Below, in pieces: positions 45,429-57,930 of a stretch of DNA of 64,000 nt (its first letter is position 1; each line of letters begins with the position of its first letter). The notes beneath the pieces were generated by a model. It did not search any database. It was not told where the DNA came from and was given only the letters and a program-made list of their open reading frames with translations. Both the position numbers and the translations under genes were made by a program. The DNA is from Diphasiastrum complanatum (lineage: Eukaryota; Streptophyta; Lycopodiopsida; Lycopodiales; Lycopodiaceae), in NCBI GenBank assembly GCA_029204225.1, contig CM055101.1, positions 2,470,528 through 2,534,527 of the forward strand. Direction: 5' to 3'.

Positions 45429-45464
<36 letters not shown>
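45429..45464 (+). repeat. (GA)n microsatellite
   Basis: A GA run of about 36 bases, continuing imperfectly as GCGAGAG-type sequence to about 45500. A (CTT)n run (45578-45608) lies just downstream. Confidence 0.9.
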
Positions 45465-45472
<8 letters not shown>

Positions 45473-45627
45473 GCCAAGCGCGCGAGCGAGAGAGAGATAA
45501 GAGAGAAGATGGATGGCGTTGGAGTAATTCGCGAACTTACATCTCTTTGGCCATGCCACCAGCGCCATAGCTCCTTCTTCTCTCTTCTTCTTCTTCTTCT
45601 TCTTCTTCGTCTGACAATTGGTTAAGA

Positions 45628-45758
45628 ATGACTCCCCAGCAGCACTGGTTGCAGATCAAGTGCAGCAACCTTGTTCACACAGCACGTCTTCTGAGATGGA
45701 GAAAACGTCTTAAATTTGTTGCTTCATTGGAGGTTCCAGATTTCCTTCCTCAAACATG
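45628..45758 (+). other. Candidate first coding exon (weak)
   Basis: The ATG 45628 opens 43 codons plus two bases (MTPQQHWLQIKC…) and ends at ATG|GTAAAG, a good donor. It is preceded by GA and CTT runs of the kind common in plant 5' UTRs. A small candidate exon at 48060-48102 (acceptor TTGATTCAG, donor GTATGT) is phase-compatible with it. The two could be 5' exons of the gene at 54033-55000, but I see no homology proof. Confidence 0.2.
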
Positions 45759-47585
45759 GTAAAGTACCCTCTACAATTTTGTCCTCTAATTCTTAAGAAT
45801 CTCCTCCTGTATGCACGATTTTTTTTCGCATTTTCAATAATCATAAGCACGGCAAGGGCCTTCCACGTGGGTAGGCCATCTACACCGAGCTTTTTTTTTT
45901 TCACATAAAAATAATGGCTATGGCACATAGTTATAAAGCACGGAAGTATAAACAAGGAATGGCAGGGCCTTCATAGATAAGTAACAGAAGTCTAAGTCCT
46001 ATGTTAGACCCCATGTACCCTCATGTTTTAGACAATGGAAATCTAGATATTTACAGATTCTGCCATTTTTGAATCGTGAAAAGTTTCCATGCGGTAGTTT
46101 GAGCACGCGGTTATTTTAAGCACTTTCATGAATGTATCTTTTTACTGATTGCCTTTTACTCCTTATTGTTTGTTAATATGTAAATCCAATCTATGACCTT
46201 TTCTCTTCGTGGCATGGATCTAGACTTTACTGGGGATGGTTTGTATCAAAAAGTTTTCACTTCTCAAGGCCTTCAAGAGCTAAAAACTATGTATCTAAGT
46301 TTCTCTTTCTAGGCCGATAGACACCATGGTGAAATCCTTTCTTCATTTGGATATAGCAAGCTCAGATTTGGGATGAAGATTAGTAGCTAGCTAACCCGTA
46401 AGTTAGAAGTGATCCAGCCAAGACTCTGGACAGCTTGGATTTTGCACCCTCCAAACCCATTGCATGAGCTCAGATTCTAATCCATCAATTTGAGTTATAG
46501 TGAGTGTGCCACATGACACTTAAGCACTATCATCCCATAATTAAGTGTTGGATCTTGTCATGAGTCCTTAGCATGAAGTAGCGGCTCTCCATGAATTGAG
46601 TTGGAGTCTCTTATATTTTATGCTCTAAGAAGCTGAGCAAACTTCCAAGCAACAGGGCAATCATGTCAAATTTGTTGGAAGACTACATATCAGCCAAGCT
46701 TCATATAAAGGTTTAGCATACTAAGGAAAAAAGCTCAGATAGTAGGGTATGAGTAGCTTTAGTCAAAGATTAGGTGTCTCTCTTTGAGAACCTTAAAATT
46801 CATCATTGTGCTTTGAGCTCTATTCATTAATGAAGTTGCTGGTGTCTTCCCCCCCTCCCCTTTTTGCAGCTCCCTCTGTCTGCTCTCTTTTATGATATTA
46901 GGCTTATAACTGATAACTGGAAAAGAGAATGACCAGAAGAGGTTTGGAGGTAACTGCTCATTACAAAAAATTTGGGTCTTGTTATCAGCTACTGCCACTA
47001 GTAATATTCTCCAATTGGGCCTTATAGTTGTAGCCAACCTTCCGGAATGCAGTATCCGGGATTTCCAGAATGCAAATTCTTTTTTGTGGGAAATATGGGT
47101 ATCAGATTAAAGGGTTTGTCAAGAGCAGTAAACTTACCTAGCTTGTTAGGAATTTCAAACAATGCAGTCATGTGTTGTGCAGTTAACTGGTATGCGTAGG
47201 AAACCATATTGAACATGTATCTCTTTGTATATCTGAAATGAAATCATAAGGAATCATGTTGAACCACAACAAACCAACAGAAGTGGCTCCTGTAGATTGG
47301 CTAAAGTTGGTACTTACTGGGGCCAATTTTTACCTGTACGTGTGAGCTTTACTTTAGGATTTCGCATTTAATTTACTCTTGTTTGTTGAGCTAATTCACG
47401 TTCTTGTAGCAAGCTCTGAGATGTGTTAAACTCAAACTCCACAGAGATGGGTGCTTATGTTTCATAACTTCTTGCCCAAATACACTTTCTTTCCCCACAG
47501 CTCCGCTCCCTTGCTATCACCACGATGCACACCACTCCCAGAACGTGAAATAAAATGCTCGTGAATGCTTCTATGCTGCTAGCAC

Positions 47586-47587
<2 letters not shown>
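45759..47587. other. Unassigned, mostly A+T-rich
   Basis: No supported gene or element is visible. It is consistent with intron or intergenic sequence. Confidence 0.35.

Positions 47588-47669
<82 letters not shown>
47588..47669 (+). repeat. (CT)n microsatellite, ~80 bp
   Basis: The longest CT run in the window, essentially perfect. Reading frames across it on both strands are artefacts. Confidence 0.95.
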
Positions 47670-47670
<1 letters not shown>

Positions 47671-48226
47671 AAGAAAAAAAAAAACCAAAAATTTTTCAAA
47701 TTTTTTTGCCACGACACGTTTGTACATTTTGATATGCTGAGAGTTGGCGGTGTGCTGGTAAACATCCTAGGTGTACCATGTAGGCTGAAGTTAAAAGGTG
47801 GAAATGTTCCACCAATATACAGCTTACAAGCCTTTATACTACTATATGATCTCATTTTGCTATGCCAAATTGTTCAAATTACATTCTTTGCTTGTTTTCA
47901 AGATACAATCTTTAGCAAGATTATTTTATTGGACTATGGAGCCCCATCTGTAATGTTTTGCATGATGATGGTAGGAGAAGCACTTGCATTGCTTGCAACT
48001 TACCTCTAGGCTCTTTCTCGTATGGTCCTAATATCTTGCATCTCATCTTTTTGATTCAGGATAAAGACACGTGGAGACAAGCCAACAGGCCCAAAGTTGT
48101 CTGTATGTTTCACATATGCTCCTCTTTTATGCATGATTTATGTTCAAGATGACTAGTTTGTAAGTTCATACAAACTTCTGGTGTTCCAACATGTGATTGT
48201 AGATGGTTGTTAAGCTGATAGTAATA

Positions 48227-48229
<3 letters not shown>

Positions 48230-48315
<86 letters not shown>
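48230..48315 (+). repeat. Compound (GT)n(GA)n microsatellite
   Basis: GT repeats to about 48260 pass directly into GA repeats to about 48315. Confidence 0.95.
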
Positions 48316-48318
<3 letters not shown>

Positions 48319-48558
48319 TAGTAGATAGATCTCTACTCTACTCTACTCTCATGGTGAAATATGAGAGGTGATACAATATGTGTGGGTGTCCTTGCTGAGA
48401 AAAGTATATAGATGAACTCTCTCAGGTCGTGATATACTAGCCCAATCAGAGGAGGTGAGGCTAGTACACCAAGTCTCACTTGAATAGAGTACTGTAGGAG
48501 TGATTGAAAATAGGACCACTGAAGAGCACCCCTAGGTAGGTATATGATGAAACCACCT

Positions 48559-51373
48559 CTAGAGGCTGATCCTCAAAGGTAAGCTCCTGTCTACATCATC
48601 CGCATATAAAAGTACGACGATCAAGATATCACCAAGCCGACAACCCTGACCATCATCCCGACTAATAACCTCCTCAAGCTCATCAATATATAATCCAAAT
48701 AAAGTAGGTGATAAGGAACAACCCTGCTTCACCCCAATAGTGCTCAACACTAGATTTGAAATGCCGGACTCTCCTCTGAAACAACCCCAAATTCTCTCAT
48801 ATAGTGCCATAACTGCCAAAATTGTATTTGTGGAGAAACCTAGGTCTCGCAATCTCTAGATAAGCAAGGATCGTGGGACCGAGTCAAAGGCTTTCCTGAA
48901 ATCAACAAAGCAACAATAAACTCTCTCCCGTCTCTGCTTGGCCTGATCAATGATGGAACGGAGTGTAAGGACATGATCAGTGGTAGAGTAATGAGCTTTA
49001 AAACCTGCCTGACCCATAGCATGAAGCCTCCGTACTCAACTGCAGACTGAAGGATGGACCCATAGAGTTTTGCAATGACATGTCCAATCATGATGGTGCG
49101 ATAATTATCAGGTTTCATGGGATCACCACTCTTATGGATAGGATGGATAATATTGGTGCACCAGGAGGAAGGGAAACCAGTAGTAACAGCGTGGTTAAGA
49201 AGATCGGCAAGGATGGGTGTCAACGTGTCAGAAGTTCAGATTCTAAATCTTCGACATCTCGTGTACGGTGTGTTCTCATTTTCTTGATGGCTGCAAGGAC
49301 CATATCAGACGTAAAAAGAGAAAAAACAGTGGGTCGTGGGGAAATGATAGTGGGAGTGTCAGTCGGGATAGTATATAAAGTGGTGGCATAATTACTCCAA
49401 GTGCGAAGGTCTGTGATCGAAGGAGGTGGAGACCGGGGAGGGAGCTCATGCGAAAAGGCACCAGTGGAGGAGCTGTAGAGGATATTAATGGTGGCATATA
49501 GACATGCATCACGGAGTGAGGTGAATGACATTGTATGTAGATGATTTGTTGGTGGTAATGTTGACATTCATCATTGTACCAAGGTTGTTTAGCTGAACGA
49601 GAGGAGGGTATGGGATTAGATCTATGGGATGGAAAAGATATAGAGGCAGCTGCATGTAAAGCAATGATGAGGAAAGCAGCTTGGGATTCAAGAGGTAGAT
49701 TATGGGGAAAATCACGGAGTAGGGTCATAAGAGATTCTTGGTATAAGGGAGTCTTTTCAAACTTGTATTTTGGTGCCCAATTAGAGAGAGAGGGAGATGG
49801 ATGTGGGGTAGATGGTGTGATGTGTCCAAGGTGGAATGAGAGGCGTGAGTGATCAGAAAGAGCAGTGGTGGAAATACGGAGATTAAAATGGAATGGAAGA
49901 GGGTGATCCCATGAGATAGTCCACACTATGTCCGCCACTATGAGGATGGCAAGTAAATCCAATATAGTCAGGCCAATAGGCTAGGCCATTAAAAAATGGC
50001 TAGATCCTCCAAACTGAAGAAGATACTCATCATAAGTAGTGACCGGTCCAAGAACATCAGCAGAGGTCCTAGCCCATATTCGCTGCTGCTATGTACTCTG
50101 CTTCGCAGGACGACTGGACTACAATGGTTTGCTTCTTGCTGACCCAGAGAACTACTGCTCTGATGCGATGGTGCATCCTCCTGAGACGCTTTTACAGTCG
50201 TCCTTGAGAGATGCCCAGCTAGCATCGCTGTAGGAAAGTATCCTGAGACCTGCACCACGACAATAACACAAGCCATAATCCCTCGTTAATTGAAGATATT
50301 GCAAAATTTGTTTTGCAATCTTTCAATGTGTCAAGCCTGGATTCCTGTAGAATTGTAATACCCATATCCGCCGCATCAATGGGTTGTACGTGAAATTGAT
50401 CCGAAGAATCATGAAACTCTGTCTGACGTGAGGCAGCTCTGGCATTGAAATCACCAGCCAGGAGTATATGACCACGCGCTGAGTATTTGATAGTGTCCGG
50501 GGATAGATTAGTGTATGGAGAATCAGCATCTGCAAAAGAGGATGTCATAGGTGGAGAGTACAATACTGTCATGAAGATATCTCTGTCCAGGCCTATATTA
50601 TATCCGGTAAGGCGAATCCAAAGATAGCGTGCATGTACATCATGATCCATGAACTCAATGATAGACTGTAGAGTCTCTCGGTACAAACATGCCACTCCAC
50701 TTGAACCTCTGCCACTCGCGGAACGTGTCACTGTCTGGTATGTAGAATACCACCGAAAACCTGGAAAATCTGGTAAGCCTCTCTCACTTTCTCATGCGTC
50801 TCAGTGAAGAGTAGTATATCATCATGTGCTATAAAATCGGCTAAGTCTCCAGCTGTTGCTGTTGAATGAAATTTGAATCCCATTAGAATTCCATATTTCG
50901 ATCCGCAACCTGTGTGAGCGGGCTCTCGGTACCCACCCAAGCCCGAGGACCCCCAAATTCGTAGGCACTACATGTAGTTGGTCCGCGATCAAGTATCGAA
51001 CTTGACTGTCACGATAGATGGCAATTCTACCAGATGCCTTGGAATTTTGGAAAGCTTTCTTACGTTCCTCCACTTGTATATAGGTGAGATCATCACCTAG
51101 GAAAATGTTTGTACCCTTTAGTTTCGGTTTGAGCTGCAATACATTTCTTCTCTCCTATTTTGTTTTGAACCGGATGATAAAGGTGGAATTATCTTTATTG
51201 GTCCGCCAAGCAGTATCCATTCCATCAGCACTAAAACTCAATGTGGTTTCAAGAAATGATGTTGCTTCTTTCAATGCGTCTTGAACATCAGGAACACCTC
51301 GAACACGAACATTTAGAGCTTTTAAATCTCTAAGTTTCTCTTCGGAAATGGTGATTGAAATAAAAGTAGACAT
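48559..51373 (-). mobile_element. LINE (non-LTR retrotransposon), decayed, 5' part of ORF1 missing
   Basis: On the minus strand, the ORF1 end (51373-50822) has an RNA-binding-type fold (VRVRGVPD, STFIIRF) and KPKLKGTNIFLGDD. The ORF2 endonuclease (50900-50300) has WNSNGIQI, FTETHEKV, GRGSSGVACLYRE and the catalytic LLAGDFNAR. A linker (49962-49276) follows, then RT 49223-48559 with DNYRTIMI, QAGFKAHYSTTDHV, CFVDFRKAFDSV (motif A), GVKQGCSLSPTLFGLYIDEL and LLYADDV (motif C). Stops and shifts lie near 50730, 49240 and 48860. A Copia RNase H piece sits at about 49990-50290. No poly-A tail or target duplication is evident. Confidence 0.85.
49990..50290 (-). mobile_element. Copia RNase H fragment inside the LINE
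   Basis: The minus strand reads LRILSYSDASWASLKDDCKS, VSGGCTIASEQ and a degraded SSCEAEYIAA equivalent. This is the start of Copia RNase H, in a different frame from the LINE and lying between its endonuclease and linker. It is a small fragment with no LTRs. Confidence 0.7.
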
Positions 51374-51687
51374 TTGGGTAGCAGTACCTTCTTCTTTCTT
51401 GAATAATGAAGTCCAAGTCTTTGTGGCTATTTATATTCAACCAGATTTTGCTCTGGTTCATGAATCTTGCTTGTCATTGGAGTCGGTAGTCCTTCTAGTA
51501 TATGGAGCTTGTCGTTGTCTTTGGTTGGGGCGAATACGGCCACTTTGAGGTTCTACACTTCCGTTCGTAAAGCATCCATAGCTGTCTTCAAATAGCCCTT
51601 CATAGGCTGTTGTCGGAGAGTACAAGTCATCTGCCGAGATTGGAGCAGTGGCCTCATCTTTGTTATCAGTAAGGCAGATCAGAGAAG

Positions 51688-51689
<2 letters not shown>
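51374..51689. other. Probable LINE 5' region, unassigned
   Basis: It continues upstream of LINE ORF1 (minus sense) without a clear frame. It ends at the GA repeat at 51690. Confidence 0.3.

Positions 51690-51734
<45 letters not shown>
51690..51734 (+). repeat. (GA)n microsatellite
   Basis: A GA run of about 45 bases at the 5' side (minus sense) of the LINE. Confidence 0.95.
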
Positions 51735-51741
<7 letters not shown>

Positions 51742-51780
51742 TTATAAAACGACTCCCAAATAGACTGCCAATCTAAGGAA

Positions 51781-52131
51781 ATGCTAACGGAAGTCGGTCT
51801 ATACCACAATTACAGCTCAAGCTCCATTGGATATGGAGTCGAAAATACAGCGTTCATGACCACCGACACTTTCAATGGCAATCGGCAATGCAGATTTCTA
51901 ACGGTCAACAAGCAATTTTCAGGTAGCCTAGGGAACTTTGAAATGGACAAGAACCATTCCATTATAGAAAGCCATGACTTTTGGAAAGCTAAATGGGCTA
52001 TAAAATGGCTGGTAGGATTTGCCTCAATCAATAGGCTTTTACCTCGTTCCTTAGAGATTCTTAATAGCCGAAGCAAGTACTTACAAAGTTCAGTGATTAG
52101 ACAACAGTGTAGTTCTTATGGGGACTTTTGA
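51781..52131 (+). other. 116-codon open frame of unknown status
   Basis: The frame has varied composition and no low complexity (…FMTTDTFNGNRQCRFL…, WAIKWLVGFASIN), unlike most frames here. It has no recognised motif or neighbour relation. It could be chance, or part of the element upstream of the LINE. Confidence 0.2.
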
Positions 52132-52439
52132 GCAGATTGGTACACAAGGCCTAAAGTCTTGTTGCGCACCAACAAGCGATATATTTACTAGAGCATTTCA
52201 AGAAGAGATACGGGTTCAATGTTTTCCTTTGTACGGCAAAGAGAGCTTTATAAATGTCTTAACCTACAACAAATGGTTAACTCCCAAATTTCAAATAATT
52301 GTGTTAGTGTTGTTTAGTAGAAAGAAACACTCATGGAACTTAAAAAGGCTCCATGAAGGTAGTATAAAGCTTGACAAGTTCGGAAACATAAAAAACCCCA
52401 AAGCTAAGGGCTGCAAATGTGCCAACCCGCAGAAATAGG

Positions 52440-53730
52440 TAGCAAATTGCAAATGGTTTGCAGGTGAGTGAGAACACGTCCCACAGGCAGAGACTTTTAA
52501 TTTTTCCCACGCAGGAAGGGCAGATGCAAACCCAAGGGTAGAGTCGCTAGTGACAGGGAAAGGAACACAAGCAAGGTCGTGGATAGGTAGAGGAGGAGCG
52601 CAAATCAGCAAGAAGGCTACAAACTGCAAGTAAGGCGCAGATAGGTTTAGGAACTAACCACATACAGGAATAGACAGGTAGCAGGGCACGAGGCACAGCC
52701 TGTGAGATGGGCGCACATAGGCAAGTTTTTTTCCGCTAAGGCAGGCAGGGTCGATGAGGATATGAAGCCACAGATTGGCCTAAGAGGTTAGTTCACACTA
52801 AATAGGACACTCTCAAGAAGGCAATCTATGAACAGGGAACAATCACAACTTATTCTCAGATCTTACAAGTTCAAACACATAGTTTCTCACAAATAGCATT
52901 ACAAGAAAGTGATTCAAACTCTTGTAAGACAAGGAGAGAGCAATCTTTCAAGCCTCAGATGAGGCAGCAAAACTTCTCACAGCTCCAAAACCTGCAACCA
53001 CAGGGTTAGAGGTAGCAAAGACAAATAACACCAAATCTGATTCCACAAATGAAATGGTGAAAACACAATGCTAAAGAATAAGAAGCAGATCAATAGCAAT
53101 GAAAATGAACATAGTTTAGAGTGGAAGGCACCTGGCAATCATCTGCCTCTTCTCCTTTCCTCCTCCTTGTCTCTGTGGGATTGAGCACAAATTGGAAGTG
53201 GAGGAGATGGGAGGCACCAAGCAAAACAGCTTCTACTCCTTCCCTTTCTCTCCAAGCTTCTCCACACAAGTTCTCTCTCTCTCTCTCTCTCTCAAAATGA
53301 ACAATGAACAATGGATGCTGTTACGTAGAGGCTGGCCCTCTCTAATGCTACAGAGGGCTGGGGCCCAAAGAGGTGCACCTCTTCATGAATGAGCACCAAT
53401 AGGGGCTCTTTTGGTAGTTGGGCCCAAACTTAAGGGCTGAGCCCCAAATTTGGTTTTAAATCACTAAAGTGGCCTACGGTGAATAAAGTTTAATTGGTTT
53501 TCAAGACGAACTGGCACCTCCTAGCCCCGACAAACCCGGGAACTAGGGGCATAGGCCTCTTAAATAAATTTAAGTCCAGCGTAAATCAATAAATAGACGG
53601 AGTTTCAATAAAAGTGCAACCGGCCATAATGGGCCATTTATGCGTCAGTTTTAAGCAGTTTCGCATTGGCGTAATAGCGCGTGGCAATGATTTTCCGTCA
53701 AAAATAACTTGAAAAAGGGGTCTTTTCCCC

Positions 53731-53735
<5 letters not shown>
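52440..53735. other. Unassigned, with a short (CT)n at 53273-53293
   Basis: No supported gene is visible. GGCCCAAACTT-type words near 53420 faintly recall the Gypsy LTR family but do not align over length. Confidence 0.3.

Positions 53736-53736
<1 letters not shown>

Positions 53737-53790
<54 letters not shown>
53737..53790 (+). repeat. (GA)n microsatellite, ~54 bp
   Basis: A perfect GA run about 240 bases before the first exon of the gene at 54033. Confidence 0.95.
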
Positions 53791-54032
53791 ATCATCCTAC
53801 AAGACTTGGATAACAAATGAAAGTCACCTTTGTGGGGGTTGAGATCATGTGGGTCCTTCAAGTCCATACTCCTAAAAAGAAAAGGTCATGAAAAATCACC
53901 AGAAACTGTCAACATTGGGTGTTGCACAATTGATGAAATACGCAGTTTTTTAATTTAGTTATAGTTGATGTTTTATTCAGCTGCAGTCTTTGCTAAGTTC
54001 GACTTCCATGTAAGTTTTGTAGTTGACTGCAG

Positions 54033-55000
54033 AAGCGGCAACATCTCAGCAATTGGAAGCTCTTAAAAAGAACGATGACCCATATCCAGATCATGGTGTG
54101 GAAGTGATGTATCAGGTGCTCACCAACTGCCTCATTTATTTTGTGCATTAGGAAATTGAAAGCTCTCTATTATGATGGATGCAGGTTATTAATAGTTACA
54201 GGTGCTGAAGTAGTCTTGGCTTGTGTTGATGCTTTTTACAGTTTGCTGGTTTTGATCCATTCCAACGTTCAAAATATTTTGGCCGTTCCCTTGACCTGGG
54301 ACAGGTAAGAGGACTCTGTTTATACTTATTTGTTGAATCAGCATACTGGCATCATCAAGAGGAACATGTTTAATTTGGATGCACTTAAATGAAATATGAT
54401 TCTTGCTACTGGATTTATCTAGATGGTGGCTAATATAATCTATGAATGTAGCTTACTGTTCTGGCATACTTGCAGTTTGAAAGGTTCAGGCGGATATTCC
54501 ACCACTCTACTTATCAGGTCTTACTGGGCCATAAAAACTCCCTGACCTTGAGCTCTTTGCATTTGACTGAGGTTAGTTTTCAGGGGCCTTGGCACATGGT
54601 AAGGAAATTTACGAAACCCGTATGTGATGAATACATAAATTTTCTCTCTTAAAAATGTGAGGTTATATCTGGAGTAACTAGTAGCTGTGTTCACTAGTAA
54701 CTGTTCTGTGCACATGCGCAGCATTGTTTTAAGCAAAGAGTTTTAGTAATGGGAGTGCGGCCTGGTGAAGAAGAAATCTTTGAATTCACTTTGGTGCAGG
54801 TAACCATGCCAACATAAAATTTTTTTACGATTGAGTGTCAAACTACTAAACACATGGCAACTTTTATAATTTGTAGTATAGGAAATCAACTTTCTTTTGT
54901 GTATATTTTGCAGCGCGTAGGTGGAAACTGGGATGGGTACTGGCTCACAGAAAGTGTGCTCTATGATGGTGAAGGCATCATTGGAAGCATAGCATATTAA
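54033..55000 (+). CDS. Conserved plant protein (DUF4864-like), five 3' exons
   Basis: The exons are 54033-54115, 54242-54304, 54476-54571, 54722-54799 and 54914-55000 (TAA 54998-55000). All junctions are GT-AG with matching phases. They give 134 residues: YPDHGVEVMYQ, FAGFDPFQRSKYFGRSLDLG, FERFRRIFHHSTYQVLLGHK, GVRPGEEEIFEFTLVQ and GGNWDGYWLTES. From memory this matches the C-terminal domain of a conserved plant protein resembling DUF4864, with a probable plastid N-terminus. Its function is unknown to me. The first exon needs one base from an upstream exon I cannot place. Introns are 104-171 bp. The coding sequence is undisturbed, unlike everything around it, so the gene is probably functional. 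Confidence 0.75.
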
Positions 55001-56374
55001 TCTGCTCATTATTTGCACTAAGTTCTGTATAAAATAATATTCTTTGTGCATGCATTGGGCAAATTGGCCCCGCATAATACTTGGTCATCTGTAAATAAGC
55101 ATTTTAAAAGGTACTTCCCAATGGTTACTGTCTTCATTTATGAATCGAACTTTTTCCCCACAGAGCAGTTGAATGCTTAAAATTGTATTATCCAGAGTCC
55201 TTTTTATCAATCGTTACTGCACTTTTGTTGAGGATTTATTTGCAGCTTCTTAATTAAATATTGCTTCAAGCTATCATTTGGTGAAAGTGTAAATGTTGTA
55301 TCTCTCAACCTGGGTGACGTTTGAAATTCTATAAATCTTGTTTTATTGCTTGCAGTCTTGTGGAATTCAATGGTGTATTTTGAAACACATTTTAAAGGAC
55401 AGCATTCAGATTAAAAAATACAAAATTTGCGCTCAAAGAATTTGGAAGTTATTGTGTCCAATTTTGTTGAAGCCATTGTTGTCGAAAGTGTGATTGGTAG
55501 TTTATGTATGTTTCCTTTGCTTCTTGAAAGCTTTCTTGGACCATCACCAAGTCATACTAACCAAGCTGTGGGCCAATGTATTGAAGGAAGCGTGGCAATC
55601 TGATGGCAAGATTGCCTACTACCTTTGCAGTACAAAAAGAAATTTCTTATCTTTTTGATTGGGTTATTTACTTGGAGTCTCTGCATTATCTCATGTCATT
55701 GCAAATTGCAGACAGCTTTTCTTGTTTATTGTTTTTGAATTTCAACATGTCTAGTACAAGGTAGCATTCTCTCTGTGGGCATGCCTGTAGCCAGGGTTGC
55801 ACAGGTGCTTAGCTTGTGGAAGGTGCAGACATAATTGGAGAAGTTATTTTCAACAATTTTTTCTCAATTTCTGTCATTTATTCGCTATTGAAAGAATTTT
55901 GGCACCCGATGTAGGATAATCTTTTAAACTGTGAAAATCTGAATTGGGCTTTTAATGTATTTGGTTGATACGTAGGATTCTTTTGAACATTTTTTATTGC
56001 ACCTTCAAATATCTTGTAAAGATAATAAACCAACTTCTGCACCAAGATACACTATCAAGATTTTAGGATTTTGCAAAACTCTGAACCAAACATGAATTAT
56101 GGGTTATCTCTTGAGGTTGCTACCCTGAATGTCCAGACCAAGAGGCCCTATCCCTCTTGACTCACAATTTGAAGGCCCTTGAACCATGTGCCTTGGCATT
56201 TTGCGAGTTTTTTTTGCCATGATTCAATAAAAGATAGCACATGGTGTGTTACCTTTTTTGTACCACTACATGAATGTTTATTATTAAGAATTGTGGTATG
56301 GTGCATAGTTAAAAATCCCATAATGAAATCCCAAATTAAGAAATATTTGATTTTTTTTTTTTGGTAATCTTCAG
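55001..56374. other. 3' flank of the conserved gene, unassigned
   Basis: A+T-rich, with several possible poly-A signals (AATAAT/AATATT words near 55030-55110). No other gene is supported. Confidence 0.35.
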
Positions 56375-56460
56375 AGATGGCATGTTGGTGTGCTAGGCGA
56401 ATCAGCCAGGAAATTTTTTTTCTTACTAGCTGATTCGCCTAGCACGCCGGCGTGCCATCT
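56375..56460. repeat. 32-bp stem hairpin (22-base loop)
   Basis: Arm 56375-56406 pairs with arm 56429-56460. Four mismatches occur, and all read T in the left arm against C in the complement of the right arm. The core is TGCTAGGCGAATCAGC. Related single arms follow near 56500 and 56555, making a small degenerate array to about 56600. Confidence 0.8.
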
Positions 56461-56600
56461 TTGGAGGCTGCTAATTTTTTTTTTTTTTTGTTTCACTCAG
56501 TATGCCAACGTGCTATTTTTGAGGGCTCCAATTTTTTGTTTTGTGGCTATTTCACTTAGCATGTTGGTGTGCTATGTTTGGAGGCTACACTTTTTTTTAA
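56461..56600 (+). repeat. Degenerate single-arm copies of the hairpin unit
   Basis: GGAGGCT-linked units with (A/G)TATGCCAACGTGCTA and AGCATGTTGGTGTGCTA repeat the arm sequence in both senses, separated by T runs. Confidence 0.6.
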
Positions 56601-56853
56601 AAATATTACAGGGCACGCCATGTGCTATATAATTGGTGAACCATGGGTAGAATAAAACTCACAAAAAATCGACTCGTAGATTATCAAAAAATATTGACAT
56701 GCTATCAAATGATTGAAATTTCAATCTTCATTGTGGTTATTAGAAGAGTTAAATTTTTTCTTTCTCTCGAGTGATGGCAATTTATTTTCAAAATTTTTTA
56801 ATTTTTAGCACTTTTCATCACTTCATGATAGAATCAACTCTTATTTCATTCAA

Positions 56854-57930
56854 TTGGGTTTTGCAAACAATTTAGCTAACTGTAATGTTTATTCGAAGCA
56901 TATAGGCACCAATTCAGGTCACATAGCTCTTTACATAGATGATGCATTTATCTTGTTTAACGACACTTCTCTTCTGCACACTACTAAGAATGAACTATCA
57001 AAGAAATTTGACATGACTGATTTAGGAGTTGTCCATTCTTTGTTAGGAATTCACATTACTAGAAATAGACTTTAGAAGAAGATAGCCAACATACATATGT
57101 GAAAGGCATTTTAGAAAATTTTCATCTGTCTAATTGCAAACCAATTGATACTCCAATGAATCCAAGTATAGTATTGACTAAACCTACTTGTGCTGATTCT
57201 GATAGTGAAGTACTCGACATAGCGAAGTACCCTTATCATTCACTAATAGGATATTTGATGTATGCAATGCTGTATACTAGACCAGATTTAGCATACATTG
57301 TTAGCACATTAAGTCAATTCATGTCTAATCCTAGGATCTCCCATTGGAAAGCATTAAAGAGAGTGATGAGATATATTCAGGGAAGTTTAGATCACATTTT
57401 ATGTTATGATGGAAATACTATCGACCCACTTGTCTTGGGAGGCTACTCTGACTTAGATTGGAGAGGAACAGTCTCTACCATAAAATCTACCTCCAAGTTC
57501 TGTTTCTATCTGACAGGGGAACCGATTTTGTGGAACTCAAGGAAGCAGAAATCAGTTGCGCTTTCTTCGACAGAGGCAGAGTACATCGCAGCATGTCAAG
57601 CTTCAAAAAAAGCTGTATGGATCAGGTTATTACTTCACGACTTATAACATCACACTCAATTCAATACTACTACCATTCTGTGTGACAATTTGAACTGTAT
57701 TTCACTTTCACTGAATCCCAGATTTCATGGCAAATCCAAGCACATAAAAATCTAGCATGATTGCATTCGAGAGAAAGTTTTCTCAGGGCAAATGATCCTT
57801 CAATACTGTTCCACAACAGAAATGGTCGCAGACATCTTCACCAAAGTGCTTCCCAGGATCAAGCATCAGAAGTTCTTCAACATGTTGAACCTAACGAAGA
57901 TACCAAGGCACCAACCGTGACCTTAAGGGG
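56854..57930 (+). mobile_element. Copia RT-RNase H fragment with 3' purine tract
   Basis: RT is present from the catalytic box region (LYIDDAFILFN, YVDD equivalent) through MTDLGVVHSLLGIHI. A stop near 57073 follows, then 57099-57647 with LENFHLSNCKPIDTPM, FMSNPRISHWKALKRVMRYI, GYSDLDWRG and SSTEAEYIAACQAS. Degraded RNase H end sequence reaches about 57900. The tract TTAAGGGGGAC (57918-57929) marks the start of the 3' LTR. Confidence 0.8.

Noticed and set aside
47455-47855. Reading frames of poly Arg-Glu or Leu-Ser across CT/GA runs (also at 31.7, 44.9, 45.4, 53.7 and 60.0 kb)
   Set aside because: They are translations of dinucleotide repeats in all frames and have no coding evidence.
52118-52438. 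Protein gene ending KCANPQK
   Set aside because: No motif, no promoter or splice support; it probably arises by chance in unassigned sequence.
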